From Sphingobacterium arenae (GTDB lineage: Bacteria > Bacteroidota > Bacteroidia > Sphingobacteriales > Sphingobacteriaceae), in NCBI RefSeq assembly GCF_014692505.1, contig NZ_JACNYK010000005.1, forward strand, positions 62,001 through 126,000: a stretch of DNA of 64,000 nucleotides, in the 5' to 3' direction. The notes below the pieces were generated by a model that was given only the letters and a program-made list of their open reading frames with translations, did not search any database and was not told where the DNA came from. Positions within the stretch are counted from its first letter, which is position 1. The number at the start of each line of letters is the position of its first letter. Positions 35,722 through 44,469 of this stretch are shown here, in pieces. The position numbers and the translations under genes are program-made.

Positions 35722-37638
35722 CTATTTCTTCATGTCGCCTGCTCCCTTGATGATCGCTTCGACTACGGTTGGGTCTTGCAGTGTGGATGTATCACCTAAT
35801 TTATGCATTTCACCCTCTGCAATCTTACGTAAAATACGTCGCATAATCTTTCCCGAACGTGTTTTTGGCAAATCTGTCACAAACTGGATGATATCGGGTT
35901 TTGCAATAGCACCGATCAAACGGGTAATGGTCTGCAGAATATCCTTGCGTGTGCTCTCTTCATCAATATGGTGATTTGCAATTACAAAAGCATAGATACC
36001 TTGTCCTTTAACCGGATGTGGATAACCGACAATGGCAGATTCGACGACATCCGAGTGCATGTTGATAGCATTCTCCACTTCGGCGGTGCCAATACGGTGG
36101 CCGGAAACATTCAATACATCGTCCACACGACCGGTAATCTTGTAGTATCCTTCGGGACTTCTGTAGCAACCGTCGCCCGTGAAATATTTATCTGGATAGG
36201 TGGAGAAATAGGTTTGGCGGCATCGCTCGTGATCTCCCCACGTGGTGCGCAGCATACCTGGCCAAGGAAACTTAATGCAGAGATTTCCAGTTACATCATT
36301 TCCGTCTAGCTCGTTGCCATTGTCATCCATCAGACAAGGCTGTACGCCAGGTAGTGGAAGCATGGCATAGCTTGGAATAGTAGGTGTAATGCCAGCCAAC
36401 GGCGCGATCAATATGCCGCCGTTCTCGGTTTGCCACCAAGTATCCGTAATAGGAAGTTTTCCTTTTCCGATCTTCTCATTATACCAGTTCCAGGCCTCTT
36501 CGTTAATAGGTTCTCCGACGGAACCTAATCTTTTGAGGCTGCTTAAATCTTTACCTTCTAGGTACTGTTCACCGAAAGCCATTAATGAACGAATAGCCGT
36601 AGGTGCTGTGTATAGAATATTCACTTTGTACTTGTCTACGATATCCCATAAACGTCCCGCATCCGGGTAGGTCGGCGTCCCTTCAAACATTAACGAAGTT
36701 GCACCTTGTGATAGCGGACCATATATAATATAGCTGTGTCCGGTAATCCATCCGATATCGGCTGTACAGAAATAGACCTCACCAGGTTGGTACTGGAACA
36801 CATTGGAAAAGGTATAACCCGTATAAACCATATAACCTCCAGTAGTGTGTACTACCCCTTTAGGTTTGCCGGTCGAGCCCGATGTGTAGAGTACAAATAA
36901 CGGGTCCTCTGCGTCCATTTCTTCTGCGGGACACGGCGGGTTTCCTTGTGTTTCTACTTTTTTAATTTCGTCTTCCCACCACACATCACGACCTTTTATC
37001 ATCGATATCGGTGTGCGTGTACGCGTTAACACAATGACACGTTCTATAGAATCACATTGCATAAGTGCATCATCAACGATAGATTTTAATTCCAACACTT
37101 TTCCGGCACGGAATCCACCATCGGCGGTAACCACTAATTTACATTCCGCGTCATTGATTCGGTCTGCTATAGAACGAGCGGAGAAACCACCAAATACAAC
37201 AGAATGGATTGCACCGATACGAGCACATGCTAAGACGGCGATAACTAGCTCGGGTACCATTGGAAGGTATATACATACGCGGTCTCCCTTCACGACGTTG
37301 TTATTTTTCAACACGTTGGCAAAACCTTCTACTTTTTCTAAAAGTTGTTTGTAAGTGAGGATTCGGTGTGCCTCGTTTGGATCGTTAGGCTCCCATATAA
37401 TGGCAGGTTTATCGCCTAATTTGTAGATGTGGCGGTCAAGGCAGTTTTCTGTAATATTCAGTTTACCTCCCTCAAACCATTTGATATTCGGTTCGGTAAA
37501 GTTCCAGTTTAATACATTCGTCCATTTTCGTTTCCAAAAGAAGTTTTCTGCAATTTCTCCCCAAAATGCTTCCGGGTTTTCGACGCTACGTTTATACGCC
37601 TCCTGATACTCCTCAAAACTTTTGATCTGTAGGTTCAT
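35722..37638 (-). CDS. acs: acetyl-CoA synthetase
   Basis: 638 aa AMP-forming acyl-CoA synthetase of the acetate type. Motifs: the P-loop-like YTSGSTGKPKGVVHTTGGYM, DTWWQTENGG for acetate and AMP binding, YFTGDGCYRSPEGYY, GRVDDVLNVSGHR hinge, and the C-terminal lysine in PKTRSGKIMRRILRK that is acetylated to control activity in studied homologues. The product is acetyl-CoA from acetate, ATP and CoA. It is a single gene, divergent from the UbiA-like gene. The 165-bp upstream region holds an inverted repeat and a terminator-like hairpin. No clear TAnnTTTG element was found. Confidence 0.97.
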   Translation of the reverse strand: MNLQIKSFEEYQEAYKRSVENPEAFWGEIAENFFWKRKWTNVLNWNFTEPNIKWFEGGKLNITENCLDRHIYKLGDKPAIIWEPNDPNEAHRILTYKQLLEKVEGFANVLKNNNVVKGDRVCIYLPMVPELVIAVLACARIGAIHSVVFGGFSARSIADRINDAECKLVVTADGGFRAGKVLELKSIVDDALMQCDSIERVIVLTRTRTPISMIKGRDVWWEDEIKKVETQGNPPCPAEEMDAEDPLFVLYTSGSTGKPKGVVHTTGGYMVYTGYTFSNVFQYQPGEVYFCTADIGWITGHSYIIYGPLSQGATSLMFEGTPTYPDAGRLWDIVDKYKVNILYTAPTAIRSLMAFGEQYLEGKDLSSLKRLGSVGEPINEEAWNWYNEKIGKGKLPITDTWWQTENGGILIAPLAGITPTIPSYAMLPLPGVQPCLMDDNGNELDGNDVTGNLCIKFPWPGMLRTTWGDHERCRQTYFSTYPDKYFTGDGCYRSPEGYYKITGRVDDVLNVSGHRIGTAEVENAINMHSDVVESAIVGYPHPVKGQGIYAFVIANHHIDEESTRKDILQTITRLIGAIAKPDIIQFVTDLPKTRSGKIMRRILRKIAEGEMHKLGDTSTLQDPTVVEAIIKGAGDMKK

Positions 37639-37684
37639 TTTTTTTTATTTCTGTACCAAAATTTATGTTTATACTATTTTTTTT

Positions 37685-37728
37685 ATCCAATACAGACAAT
37701 TATTTATTAAAAAATGTCCGTATTGGAT
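37685..37728. repeat. 14-bp inverted repeat in the acs/ubiA-like divergent region
   Basis: The arm at 37685-37698 (ATCCAATACAGACA) and the arm at 37715-37728 (TGTCCGTATTGGAT) are complementary with one mismatch, separated by 16 AT-rich bases. It may be an operator for a dimeric regulator or a leader hairpin. Confidence 0.6.
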
Positions 37729-37752
37729 ATGCAAGCACTAATTTAGCTTTTT

Positions 37753-37774
37753 TTGCCATGAATGGCAATTTTTT
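37753..37774 (+). terminator. terminator-like hairpin ahead of the UbiA-like gene
   Basis: TTGCCA-TGAA-TGGCAA followed by six T residues is a compact rho-independent terminator on the plus strand. No plus-strand gene ends upstream, because acs reads away. It would therefore stop an untranslated transcript, or act as an attenuator 30 bp before the ATG at 37804. Confidence 0.6.
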
Positions 37775-37803
37775 ATCTTTAAGTATTCTTATTTTTATTT
37801 TCG

Positions 37804-38664
37804 ATGAAGCTGTTAAAGCATTTATACTATTTCTTAATCTATACGAACCTGCTCATTGCAGGCGCTGCAATAGCACAATCTGCAGTTACCTACCTATTCT
37901 TTGATGTCCCGTTTGATTATCCGATTATGATGATAGAAGGGGCAGCAACTTTGCTTTTATATAATTTTAGTATGATGCTGTCCAAGCCTGAGAATCCGCA
38001 GAAATCAGTATATAAACGTACACGCTGGATATTTAAACATGAATGGCTATTATGGTTAAATAGTGGAATAGGGGGCATCGTATTGGTGTATGCAGTTTCA
38101 CATATTCACCTGTATAGTTTATTCTTTTTAGCAGGGATAGGTATGATGAGTGTAGCGTATTCTATTCCAATGATGCCGTATAAAGGGAAATGGGTTGGTT
38201 TTCGTCAATTGCCAGGCACGAAGATTTTTCATATAGCCTTGGTTTGGACACTAAGTTCGGTTTGTTTGCCAGTTTGTGAAATGTATTTGGATGGGCTAGC
38301 AATTAATATACACCTCTTCCAAACGCTTTTCGTGCTAAAGTTTATTTTCTTACTTATTTGCACTTTACCTTTTGATATTCGGGATATCCAACAGGATTCC
38401 TATTATCATCTAAAAACCATCCCGAATATGATTGGGGCAAATAGAGCGATTATATTATGCTACGTTCTTATCATTGTCCATAGCGCCATCGTTCTGTTGT
38501 CAGCTATTCAGCTAGAGGTACAGATGGGCGTATTAGCAACGAACTTATTAATTGCAGTCGTGCTTAAGCGAGTGGTTTTCCGAAATGCAAATCGCTACCA
38601 TTACGCATTCTTATTAGACTTTGCGTTGATAGCACAGTTTTTAGTTATTTATCTCTTTTTATGA
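37804..38664 (+). CDS. UbiA-like polytopic membrane protein
   Basis: 286 aa with about eight membrane helices. A UbiA-type second Asp motif is visible in FDIRDIQQDSYYHLKTIP (about residues 197-214). The first Asp motif of prenyltransferases (NDxxDxxxD, expected near residue 50-65) is replaced by YNFSMMLSKPEN, so catalysis by the usual mechanism is doubtful. LPGTKIFHIALVW also follows the family pattern. It could be a divergent prenyltransferase or a non-catalytic relative. It overlaps the convergent dehydrogenase gene by 16 bp at the 3' end. Membrane location is secure, function is not. Confidence 0.75.
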   Translation: MKLLKHLYYFLIYTNLLIAGAAIAQSAVTYLFFDVPFDYPIMMIEGAATLLLYNFSMMLSKPENPQKSVYKRTRWIFKHEWLLWLNSGIGGIVLVYAVSHIHLYSLFFLAGIGMMSVAYSIPMMPYKGKWVGFRQLPGTKIFHIALVWTLSSVCLPVCEMYLDGLAINIHLFQTLFVLKFIFLLICTLPFDIRDIQQDSYYHLKTIPNMIGANRAIILCYVLIIVHSAIVLLSAIQLEVQMGVLATNLLIAVVLKRVVFRNANRYHYAFLLDFALIAQFLVIYLFL

Positions 38665-39578
38665 AACCCGATAATCTTATCGGCAATAATATCCGACAAT
38701 TTATAATAGCTTTCGAACGTCCATCCTGCAACATGTGGGCTAAGCATCACATTATCCCTTGAAATGAGGTCAGCGTACCAGTCTGTTTCGCTGAGCGCCG
38801 GAAACTTTTCGATCGGTAACACATCAAATGCTGCCCCCAAAATTTTACCTTCATCCATGTATTTTAAGACCGATGGGATATGCGTTATAGCCCCTCTGGC
38901 GCCCATCAGGAAAAAGATAGGTTTGCGGAAATGAAACAAATATTCATCATCTACCATGCCTCTGGTTTCACGTGTTAGCGGAATGTGAAAACTTAATATA
39001 TCTGCTTGTCTAACAACCTCTTCCATCGAAGCCTCTTTGGCGTAAGCATCGGAAAATCCAGTTTTGTATTTGTCATACGCAATGACATTAACCTCAAAAC
39101 CCGACAGTTTTTTTGCCATCGCTTGCCCATTATGTCCATACCCAATGAGGGCTACTGTTCGTCCTTTTAATTCGTAACCTCGGTTTTCTTCTCTAAGCCA
39201 TTGCCCGTTGCACACTTCCCGATGTCCACGGTTTAGGTTGTTCATGAGTGCCAGCAGCATCCCGATCATGTGCTCACCAACAGCATCCTTATTACCATCG
39301 TTCGCTGAGAAGAGACGAATACCTTTTGAGGTGGCATATTCCTCATCGATGTTATCCATCCCTGCGCCCGGTCGGGCAATAAACTGTAAGTTGGCCGCGA
39401 GATTAAGAAAGGATTCGTCGACCTGAAATTTGGAACGGATAACCAGCCCCGTATATTGTCGGATGACGTTTTCGGCATCCGCTCTGTTGAAGGATGGTCG
39501 GTAATCGTACGAAATTCCCGCTTCATTCAGCTTGTCTAATAGTATATGGTGTATGTCGTCTACAATAAGAATATTCAT
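38649..39578 (-). CDS. D-2-hydroxyacid dehydrogenase (SerA-like)
   Basis: 309 aa NAD-dependent dehydrogenase. N-terminal substrate domain, then the dinucleotide motif GYGHNGQAMAKKL (about 145-157), and the catalytic set Arg in GARGAIT, Glu in VLPIEKFP and His in LSPHVAGW. There is no ACT or regulatory domain, so it is shorter than long-form phosphoglycerate dehydrogenases. The substrate may be 3-phosphoglycerate or another 2-hydroxyacid; a phosphoglycerate role is possible because RPGAGMDNID matches SerA-type enzymes. It is the third gene of an operon rsmA-monooxygenase-dehydrogenase and starts 6 bp after the monooxygenase stop. Confidence 0.9.
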   Translation of the reverse strand: MNILIVDDIHHILLDKLNEAGISYDYRPSFNRADAENVIRQYTGLVIRSKFQVDESFLNLAANLQFIARPGAGMDNIDEEYATSKGIRLFSANDGNKDAVGEHMIGMLLALMNNLNRGHREVCNGQWLREENRGYELKGRTVALIGYGHNGQAMAKKLSGFEVNVIAYDKYKTGFSDAYAKEASMEEVVRQADILSFHIPLTRETRGMVDDEYLFHFRKPIFFLMGARGAITHIPSVLKYMDEGKILGAAFDVLPIEKFPALSETDWYADLISRDNVMLSPHVAGWTFESYYKLSDIIADKIIGFHKKR

Positions 39579-39584
39579 TTTTTG

Positions 39585-40766
39585 CTAATATTTCATAAAA
39601 TCCACAGATAATAATTTGTCCAGGTTCCTTTGAGCCAGTCTGGTAGGCATAATTTTCATGAGTATATTACGCATATGGATTAACATACTATTGTCCCATT
39701 GTGCGATTTCTCCAATCCGTTTGGACGTATCTGTAATATATGTTGTCCGAGACAACCTTCTCTTTTCAAACGAAGAGAATGCGTTCTTGACGTCGTTTTC
39801 TAATCCCAGTTCATCTGATAGAACGGCTACATCCTCTAAAGCTTGGCAGGCACCCTGTCCCATATTTGGGGTTGTAGCATGTCCGGCGTCGCCAATGAGT
39901 AGAATGTTGTCATAAGCCAAACGTTTGAGCGGCTTGACGTCCATAATGTCACCCCAAATCAGGTCGCTATCCTTCGTCTGTATTAAAATAGCGGGAATAG
40001 GATCATGGTACGATTGAAAATGTTTTAATAAATCTTTGACTTTATAATCTCGGTATATCGGATTATCAGATGTAGCATTTATACATGCATACCAGTAGAT
40101 GCGATTATTGGATAAGGGTGTCATCCCAAACCTTCCTGATTTCCCCCAAGTTTCTGTTCCCCTATCTAATCTTATCTTGGTATTGTCAATAGTCGCGCGC
40201 CAGCATGTATATCCTGAATAACGAGGTATGGATGATGGTATGAGCTGTTGCCGGAGTGGAGATTTTACGCCGTCAGCAATAATTAAAAAACGTGACGTAT
40301 GTTGTGTGCCGTCTTCAAAAAATAAGGTAACAGCATCTACATGTTGTTCTAATCGGAGAGCTTTTTTACCTAACTTTAGTTTTTGAGTGTTAATTTTAGA
40401 CAGCATGAATAGGTGTAAATCTGCACGATGAATGGCGAAATTTTGTTGCTGATACTTTTTACGGATAGCGTGGGTGTTGGGAGCTGCTAACAGCTGTCCC
40501 TTATCGTCTAAAATATGGTAGCTGTCCAGATAATAGCCTATTTTTTCTACGTCAGTTTTTAAACCAAGTAGGTCTAAAGCACGCATCGCATTTGCTGCCA
40601 GACCAAACCCTGCCCCTATCCCTTTTAGTTCTTTCGCTTGCTCAAAAAGCATAAAGTCTTTGTTGATTTGTTGGAAAGCTATGGCCGTTGCAAGTCCTGC
40701 TACGCCACCACCTACTATGGCAAACTCACTATTTATCGTTTTGGTGTATGGCATGGGTAATTTCAT
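39585..40766 (-). CDS. FAD-dependent monooxygenase (PHBH-type)
   Basis: 393 aa flavoprotein. FAD-binding GGGVAGLATAIAFQQ near residue 18, the middle LIIADGVKSPLR motif (DG), and the second FAD motif LLIGDAGHATTPNMGQGACQALED. These are the three hallmarks of class A aromatic-ring or salicylate-type hydroxylases. The substrate is unknown. Its first codons overlap the 3' end of rsmA by 38 bp in another frame; a second Met at 40754 would still overlap by 26 bp. The dehydrogenase gene follows 6 bp later. There is no nearby aromatic catabolic gene. Confidence 0.9.
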   Translation of the reverse strand: MKLPMPYTKTINSEFAIVGGGVAGLATAIAFQQINKDFMLFEQAKELKGIGAGFGLAANAMRALDLLGLKTDVEKIGYYLDSYHILDDKGQLLAAPNTHAIRKKYQQQNFAIHRADLHLFMLSKINTQKLKLGKKALRLEQHVDAVTLFFEDGTQHTSRFLIIADGVKSPLRQQLIPSSIPRYSGYTCWRATIDNTKIRLDRGTETWGKSGRFGMTPLSNNRIYWYACINATSDNPIYRDYKVKDLLKHFQSYHDPIPAILIQTKDSDLIWGDIMDVKPLKRLAYDNILLIGDAGHATTPNMGQGACQALEDVAVLSDELGLENDVKNAFSSFEKRRLSRTTYITDTSKRIGEIAQWDNSMLIHMRNILMKIMPTRLAQRNLDKLLSVDFMKY

Positions 40767-41523
40767 TTGTTAAGATGACAAAATCTTCGACTGACAGCCG
40801 TTCTGCGCGAAGCTCGTATAATGGGTTGTCGCTCATCCTATCTTTTGGAACAACGGCAGACAAGGCGTTTCTTAACGTTTTGCGCCGTTGATTGAAAGCA
40901 GCTTTTACGACACGCCAAAATAGTTTTTCATCACAATCGAGCGTGTCACGGTCGTTCCTCGTCATCTTGATGACACCCGAAAGAACTTTAGGAGGCGGAC
41001 TAAATGCCCCGGCTTTGACCGTAAAAAGGTACTGCAGATCATAATAAGCTTGTAAGAATACGCTAAGGATGCCATATTCTTTACTACCCGGTTTCGCCAC
41101 GCAACGCTCAGCCACCTCTTTTTGAAACATCCCGACCATTTGTGCCACCCGCCCGCGCTCCTCTAAAACTTTAAAAAGAATCTGGGAAGAAATATTGTAC
41201 GGGAAATTGCCAATAACGGCCACTTTATCGCCAAAAAACTGACTGAAATCTAGTGCAAGAAAGTCGCCGTGAATAAGCCTGTTGTCCAGCTGTGGGTATT
41301 TGTCGGCCAGAAATATGATGGATTCATCGTCTACATCAATCAACCAAGTCTCATAGGTGTCTTTTTGGAGTAAAAAATCGGATAACACCCCCATGCCGGG
41401 GCCAACTTCCAATACCTGTTTAAAACCTAAAGCAGGTTCAAGAGCGTCTACAATCTTCTGTGCAGCATGCTTGTCGTTTAGAAAGTGTTGCCCTAAGTGT
41501 TTCTTTGCGCGTACGGTATTCAT
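40729..41523 (-). CDS. rsmA: 16S rRNA dimethyladenosine transferase RsmA (KsgA)
   Basis: 264 aa from ATG 41521-41523 (MNTVRAKKHLGQHFLN), the classic N-terminus; an earlier start at 41550 would lie at or before the predicted transcription start. The SAM-binding motif is EVGPGMGVLS, the catalytic motif is NFPYNISSQI, and the C-terminal domain has FSPPPKVLSGVIKM. It dimethylates two adenines at the 3' end of 16S rRNA during 30S maturation. It heads an operon with the FAD monooxygenase and dehydrogenase, and is divergent from pdxA. In many bacteria rsmA and pdxA are neighbours. Confidence 0.96.
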   Translation of the reverse strand: MNTVRAKKHLGQHFLNDKHAAQKIVDALEPALGFKQVLEVGPGMGVLSDFLLQKDTYETWLIDVDDESIIFLADKYPQLDNRLIHGDFLALDFSQFFGDKVAVIGNFPYNISSQILFKVLEERGRVAQMVGMFQKEVAERCVAKPGSKEYGILSVFLQAYYDLQYLFTVKAGAFSPPPKVLSGVIKMTRNDRDTLDCDEKLFWRVVKAAFNQRRKTLRNALSAVVPKDRMSDNPLYELRAERLSVEDFVILTNEITHAIHQNDK

Positions 41524-41547
41524 TCGTCGTTGGGGTATTATAAAAAG

Positions 41548-41555
41548 CAAAACTA
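41548..41555 (-). promoter_or_regulatory. -7 promoter element of rsmA
   Basis: TAGTTTTG on the minus strand matches TAnnTTTG, 24 bp upstream of the ATG at 41523. Its position rules out translation from 41550. No TTG at normal spacing. Confidence 0.5.
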
Positions 41556-41698
41556 AACATTATTAATCAATTTTCGCGGTATTTAAGGACGCGTATACGA
41601 TGTGAAAATGATTGTCTTCTTTGCTTGTACGCATAATATTTTCCGGGTCAGATGCCTGTTTTACTGTGTAGAAAGCTTTTTATTTACCCTAAATTTTG

Positions 41699-41706
41699 TA
41701 ATTTTG
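41699..41706 (+). promoter_or_regulatory. -7 promoter element of pdxA
   Basis: TAATTTTG matches TAnnTTTG, 18 bp upstream of the pdxA ATG at 41725. No clear -33 element. Confidence 0.5.
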
Positions 41707-41724
41707 ATTCAAAGCTTTGGGATA

Positions 41725-42780
41725 ATGAGTGAAAAACTAAAAATAGGTATTACCGTAGGTGATGTAAACGGCATCGGATTGGAAGTGATTATCAAATCGT
41801 TGATGGATAATCGGGTGTTAGATTACTTTACGCCGGTTGTGTATGGTAATACGAAAGTAGCTTCGTTTCACCGTAAAGCTATTGGGGTACAGGATTTTAG
41901 CTTTAATGTTGTCCATCATCCCGACCAAGCAAATCCTAAGCGCGCTAATATGATTAACTGCTGGCAGGAAGATGTGAAGATTACATTAGGCGAACAGAAC
42001 GAGATTGGCGGAAAGTATGCGTTTCTTTCTTTGGAAAGGGCTTCGGAGGATCTCCGTAATGGTAAGCTGGATGCGTTGGTCACTGCACCCATCAATAAAC
42101 ATAACATACAGCAAGATGGATTTCATTTTCCTGGGCATACAGAATACCTACAAGCCAAGATGGAAGCACAGGATGTTTTAATGTTTATGATTGCTGATGA
42201 ACTCCGCATTGGCGTGGTTACAGGGCATATACCTGTGAAGGAAATTGCGGGAGCGATAACCACGGACGCTATTTTGCAAAAACTCAGGATGATGAACGAA
42301 AGTCTTAAGAAAGACTTTTGGATAGAGAAACCTAAAATAGCGGTATTGGGTCTAAATCCACATGCTGGAGATAAAGGTCTAATCGGTACGGAAGACGAAG
42401 AAATTATTGTACCAAGTATCCAGAAAGCGAAGGAAGAAGGGATTTTTTGTTTTGGCCCTTATCCGGCCGATGGTTTTTTTGCTAGCGACACATATACTGA
42501 ATTTGATGGAATTTTGGCGATGTATCACGATCAGGGGCTGATTCCTTTTAAACATATCGCTTCTCGTAAAGGAGTCAACTATACTGCAGGATTACCCATC
42601 GTCCGGACTTCTCCAGATCATGGCACCGGGTACGACATTGCTGGGAAAAATATCGCCTCGCATGAATCTTTCCTAGAGGCGATTTTCGCTGCCGTTCATA
42701 TCGTAAAACGCCGTCGGGAGCAAGAAGAACTGGTCGCTAATCCGCTGCCGTTCCGTCGCCTGTCAAAAGATAGGGATTAG
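41725..42780 (+). CDS. pdxA: 4-hydroxythreonine-4-phosphate dehydrogenase
   Basis: 351 aa from ATG 41725 (MSEKLKIGITVGDVNGIGLE); the frame is open for 41 further codons upstream, but these cross the predicted promoter. Metal-binding and active-site motifs are GFHFPGHTEYLQAK, AMYHDQGLIPFKH and RTSPDHGTGYDIAG. The enzyme oxidises 4-phosphohydroxy-L-threonine in the DXP-dependent pyridoxal phosphate pathway. It is divergent from rsmA. A basic C-terminal tail (KRRREQEEL...) extends slightly beyond the core. cca follows after 218 bp with its own promoter. Confidence 0.96.
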   Translation: MSEKLKIGITVGDVNGIGLEVIIKSLMDNRVLDYFTPVVYGNTKVASFHRKAIGVQDFSFNVVHHPDQANPKRANMINCWQEDVKITLGEQNEIGGKYAFLSLERASEDLRNGKLDALVTAPINKHNIQQDGFHFPGHTEYLQAKMEAQDVLMFMIADELRIGVVTGHIPVKEIAGAITTDAILQKLRMMNESLKKDFWIEKPKIAVLGLNPHAGDKGLIGTEDEEIIVPSIQKAKEEGIFCFGPYPADGFFASDTYTEFDGILAMYHDQGLIPFKHIASRKGVNYTAGLPIVRTSPDHGTGYDIAGKNIASHESFLEAIFAAVHIVKRRREQEELVANPLPFRRLSKDRD

Positions 42781-42957
42781 CGTCAAGGGGAGTTCATGAA
42801 CACCAAAAAATAAACATCTGTTCATAGACTTCATCCCTGCGGATATTTGAAACAATGATCCGTGCAAAGGACAGATTTCAAAATTCTAAAGGCGACATTT
42901 CGTGTTAATTAAGGGATAGTACCTAAGCGGGGAGAAGATATTATACAAAATAATCTG

Positions 42958-42965
42958 TATTTTTG
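42958..42965 (+). promoter_or_regulatory. -7 promoter element of cca
   Basis: TATTTTTG matches TAnnTTTG. It covers a possible TTG start at 42963, so the first usable start downstream is the ATG at 42999, 33 bp away. Confidence 0.5.
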
Positions 42966-42998
42966 CCCGCTATCGGCATTGAACCCCGAGAAGAAGTT

Positions 42999-44417
42999 AT
43001 GCGAGAGAATTTACAACATCTTATTTTTCAAATCATCAGAGATTTAGCGGATAAAGAAGAGGTCGAATGTTATGTTGTCGGCGGTTATGTTCGTGACTGC
43101 CTCATGAAGCGTCCTTTTAAAAACGACGTTGATTTGGTTGTCATTGGAAGTGGGATTGATTTTGCTTGCAAGCTTGGCGAAATTCTACATACGAAGGTTT
43201 CGGTATATAAGAGTTTCGGAACAGCGATGTTGGTGCATGATGGCATCAACTTAGAGTTCGTAGGTGCCCGCAAAGAATCCTATCGCTCTAATTCCAGAAA
43301 ACCCATCGTCGAGGATGGTACGCTGGAAGATGATCAGAACCGTCGGGACTTTACGATTAATGCTATGGCCTATTGTTTAAATACCGCCCGTTTTGGAGAA
43401 CTTGTGGACCCTTTTGGAGGGGTAGAAGATATTCAAAACCGCATTATTCGGACACCGCTTGATCCAGATATCACCTTTTCTGACGATCCGCTTCGCATGA
43501 TGCGCGCTATTCGCTTCGCTACACAACTTAACTTTAAGATCGATGTAAAAGCAGTTCAAGCTATCGCGGAAAATGCGGAACGTATTAAAATTATTTCTAA
43601 GGAACGCGTTATAGATGAGTTAAATAAAATTGTGATGGCAGCCAAACCATCTGTTGGCTTCCGATACTTATTTGATACCGAGTTGCTGAAGATTATTTTT
43701 CCTGCTATGTATAATTTACACGGGGTAGATATAATAGATGGAAGAGGGCATAAGGATAATTTTTATCATACCCTGGAAGTTTTGGATAATGTCGCAGCTA
43801 ATTCAGACAATTTATGGTTACGGTGGGCGGCCATTATGCATGATATAGCGAAGCCTGCAACAAAACGATACGATAAGAGGATCGGATGGACTTTTCATGG
43901 ACATGAAGATCGCGGTGCCCGGATGGTGCCGAAACTTTTTGCCGAACTGAAGCTTCCTCTAAATGATAAAATGAAGTTTGTCCAGAAGTTGGTGCAACTA
44001 CATCTGCGACCTATCGTGTTGGCACAAGATATTGTAACAGACTCTGCGGTACGTCGTTTGCTGTATGAAGCAGGTGATGATATTGATGCGTTGATGCTTT
44101 TGTGCCATGCTGACGTGACCACCAAGAATGAATACAAGAAGAAAAAATATCGTAATAATTTTGAGCTGGTTGAGCAGAAATTAAAGGATGTCGAAGAGCG
44201 TGATAAAATACGCAATTGGCAACCTCCTGTATCGGGTGCGGATATTATGGCACTTTTTGAAATCGAACCGAGCCCCCTAGTCGGTACGATAAAAAATGCG
44301 GTGAGAGAAGCTATCTTGGAGGGAGAGATCATGAATGTACGTCAGGAGGCATTGTCTTTTATTTTGAAAAAAGGAGAGGAATTGGGGTTAAAGCCCAAAA
44401 CGAAGACGATCCTTTAA
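42999..44417 (+). CDS. cca: CCA tRNA nucleotidyltransferase with HD domain
   Basis: 472 aa from ATG 42999. The nucleotidyltransferase head contains YVVGGYVRDCLMKRP and the catalytic NDVDLVVIG, followed by the RRDFTINAMAY motif and the RNA-binding neck. A C-terminal HD domain (about 240-370) shows FYHTLEVLDNVA, IMHDIAKPATKR and FHGHEDRGARM. It adds or repairs the CCA end of tRNAs; the HD part may give phosphohydrolase activity. The family also includes poly(A) polymerases, but this class II head with an HD tail is the usual CCA enzyme of the phylum. Confidence 0.94.
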   Translation: MRENLQHLIFQIIRDLADKEEVECYVVGGYVRDCLMKRPFKNDVDLVVIGSGIDFACKLGEILHTKVSVYKSFGTAMLVHDGINLEFVGARKESYRSNSRKPIVEDGTLEDDQNRRDFTINAMAYCLNTARFGELVDPFGGVEDIQNRIIRTPLDPDITFSDDPLRMMRAIRFATQLNFKIDVKAVQAIAENAERIKIISKERVIDELNKIVMAAKPSVGFRYLFDTELLKIIFPAMYNLHGVDIIDGRGHKDNFYHTLEVLDNVAANSDNLWLRWAAIMHDIAKPATKRYDKRIGWTFHGHEDRGARMVPKLFAELKLPLNDKMKFVQKLVQLHLRPIVLAQDIVTDSAVRRLLYEAGDDIDALMLLCHADVTTKNEYKKKKYRNNFELVEQKLKDVEERDKIRNWQPPVSGADIMALFEIEPSPLVGTIKNAVREAILEGEIMNVRQEALSFILKKGEELGLKPKTKTIL

Positions 44418-44469
44418 TTTTTTAAAAATTGTTGTAATTTTAACCTTTGTATAAACTATACGATTAAGA

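Noticed and set aside
42963..42998. TTG start for cca
   Set aside because: The TTG is part of a predicted -7 element, so it would not be in the mRNA; the ATG at 42999 fits the family start.
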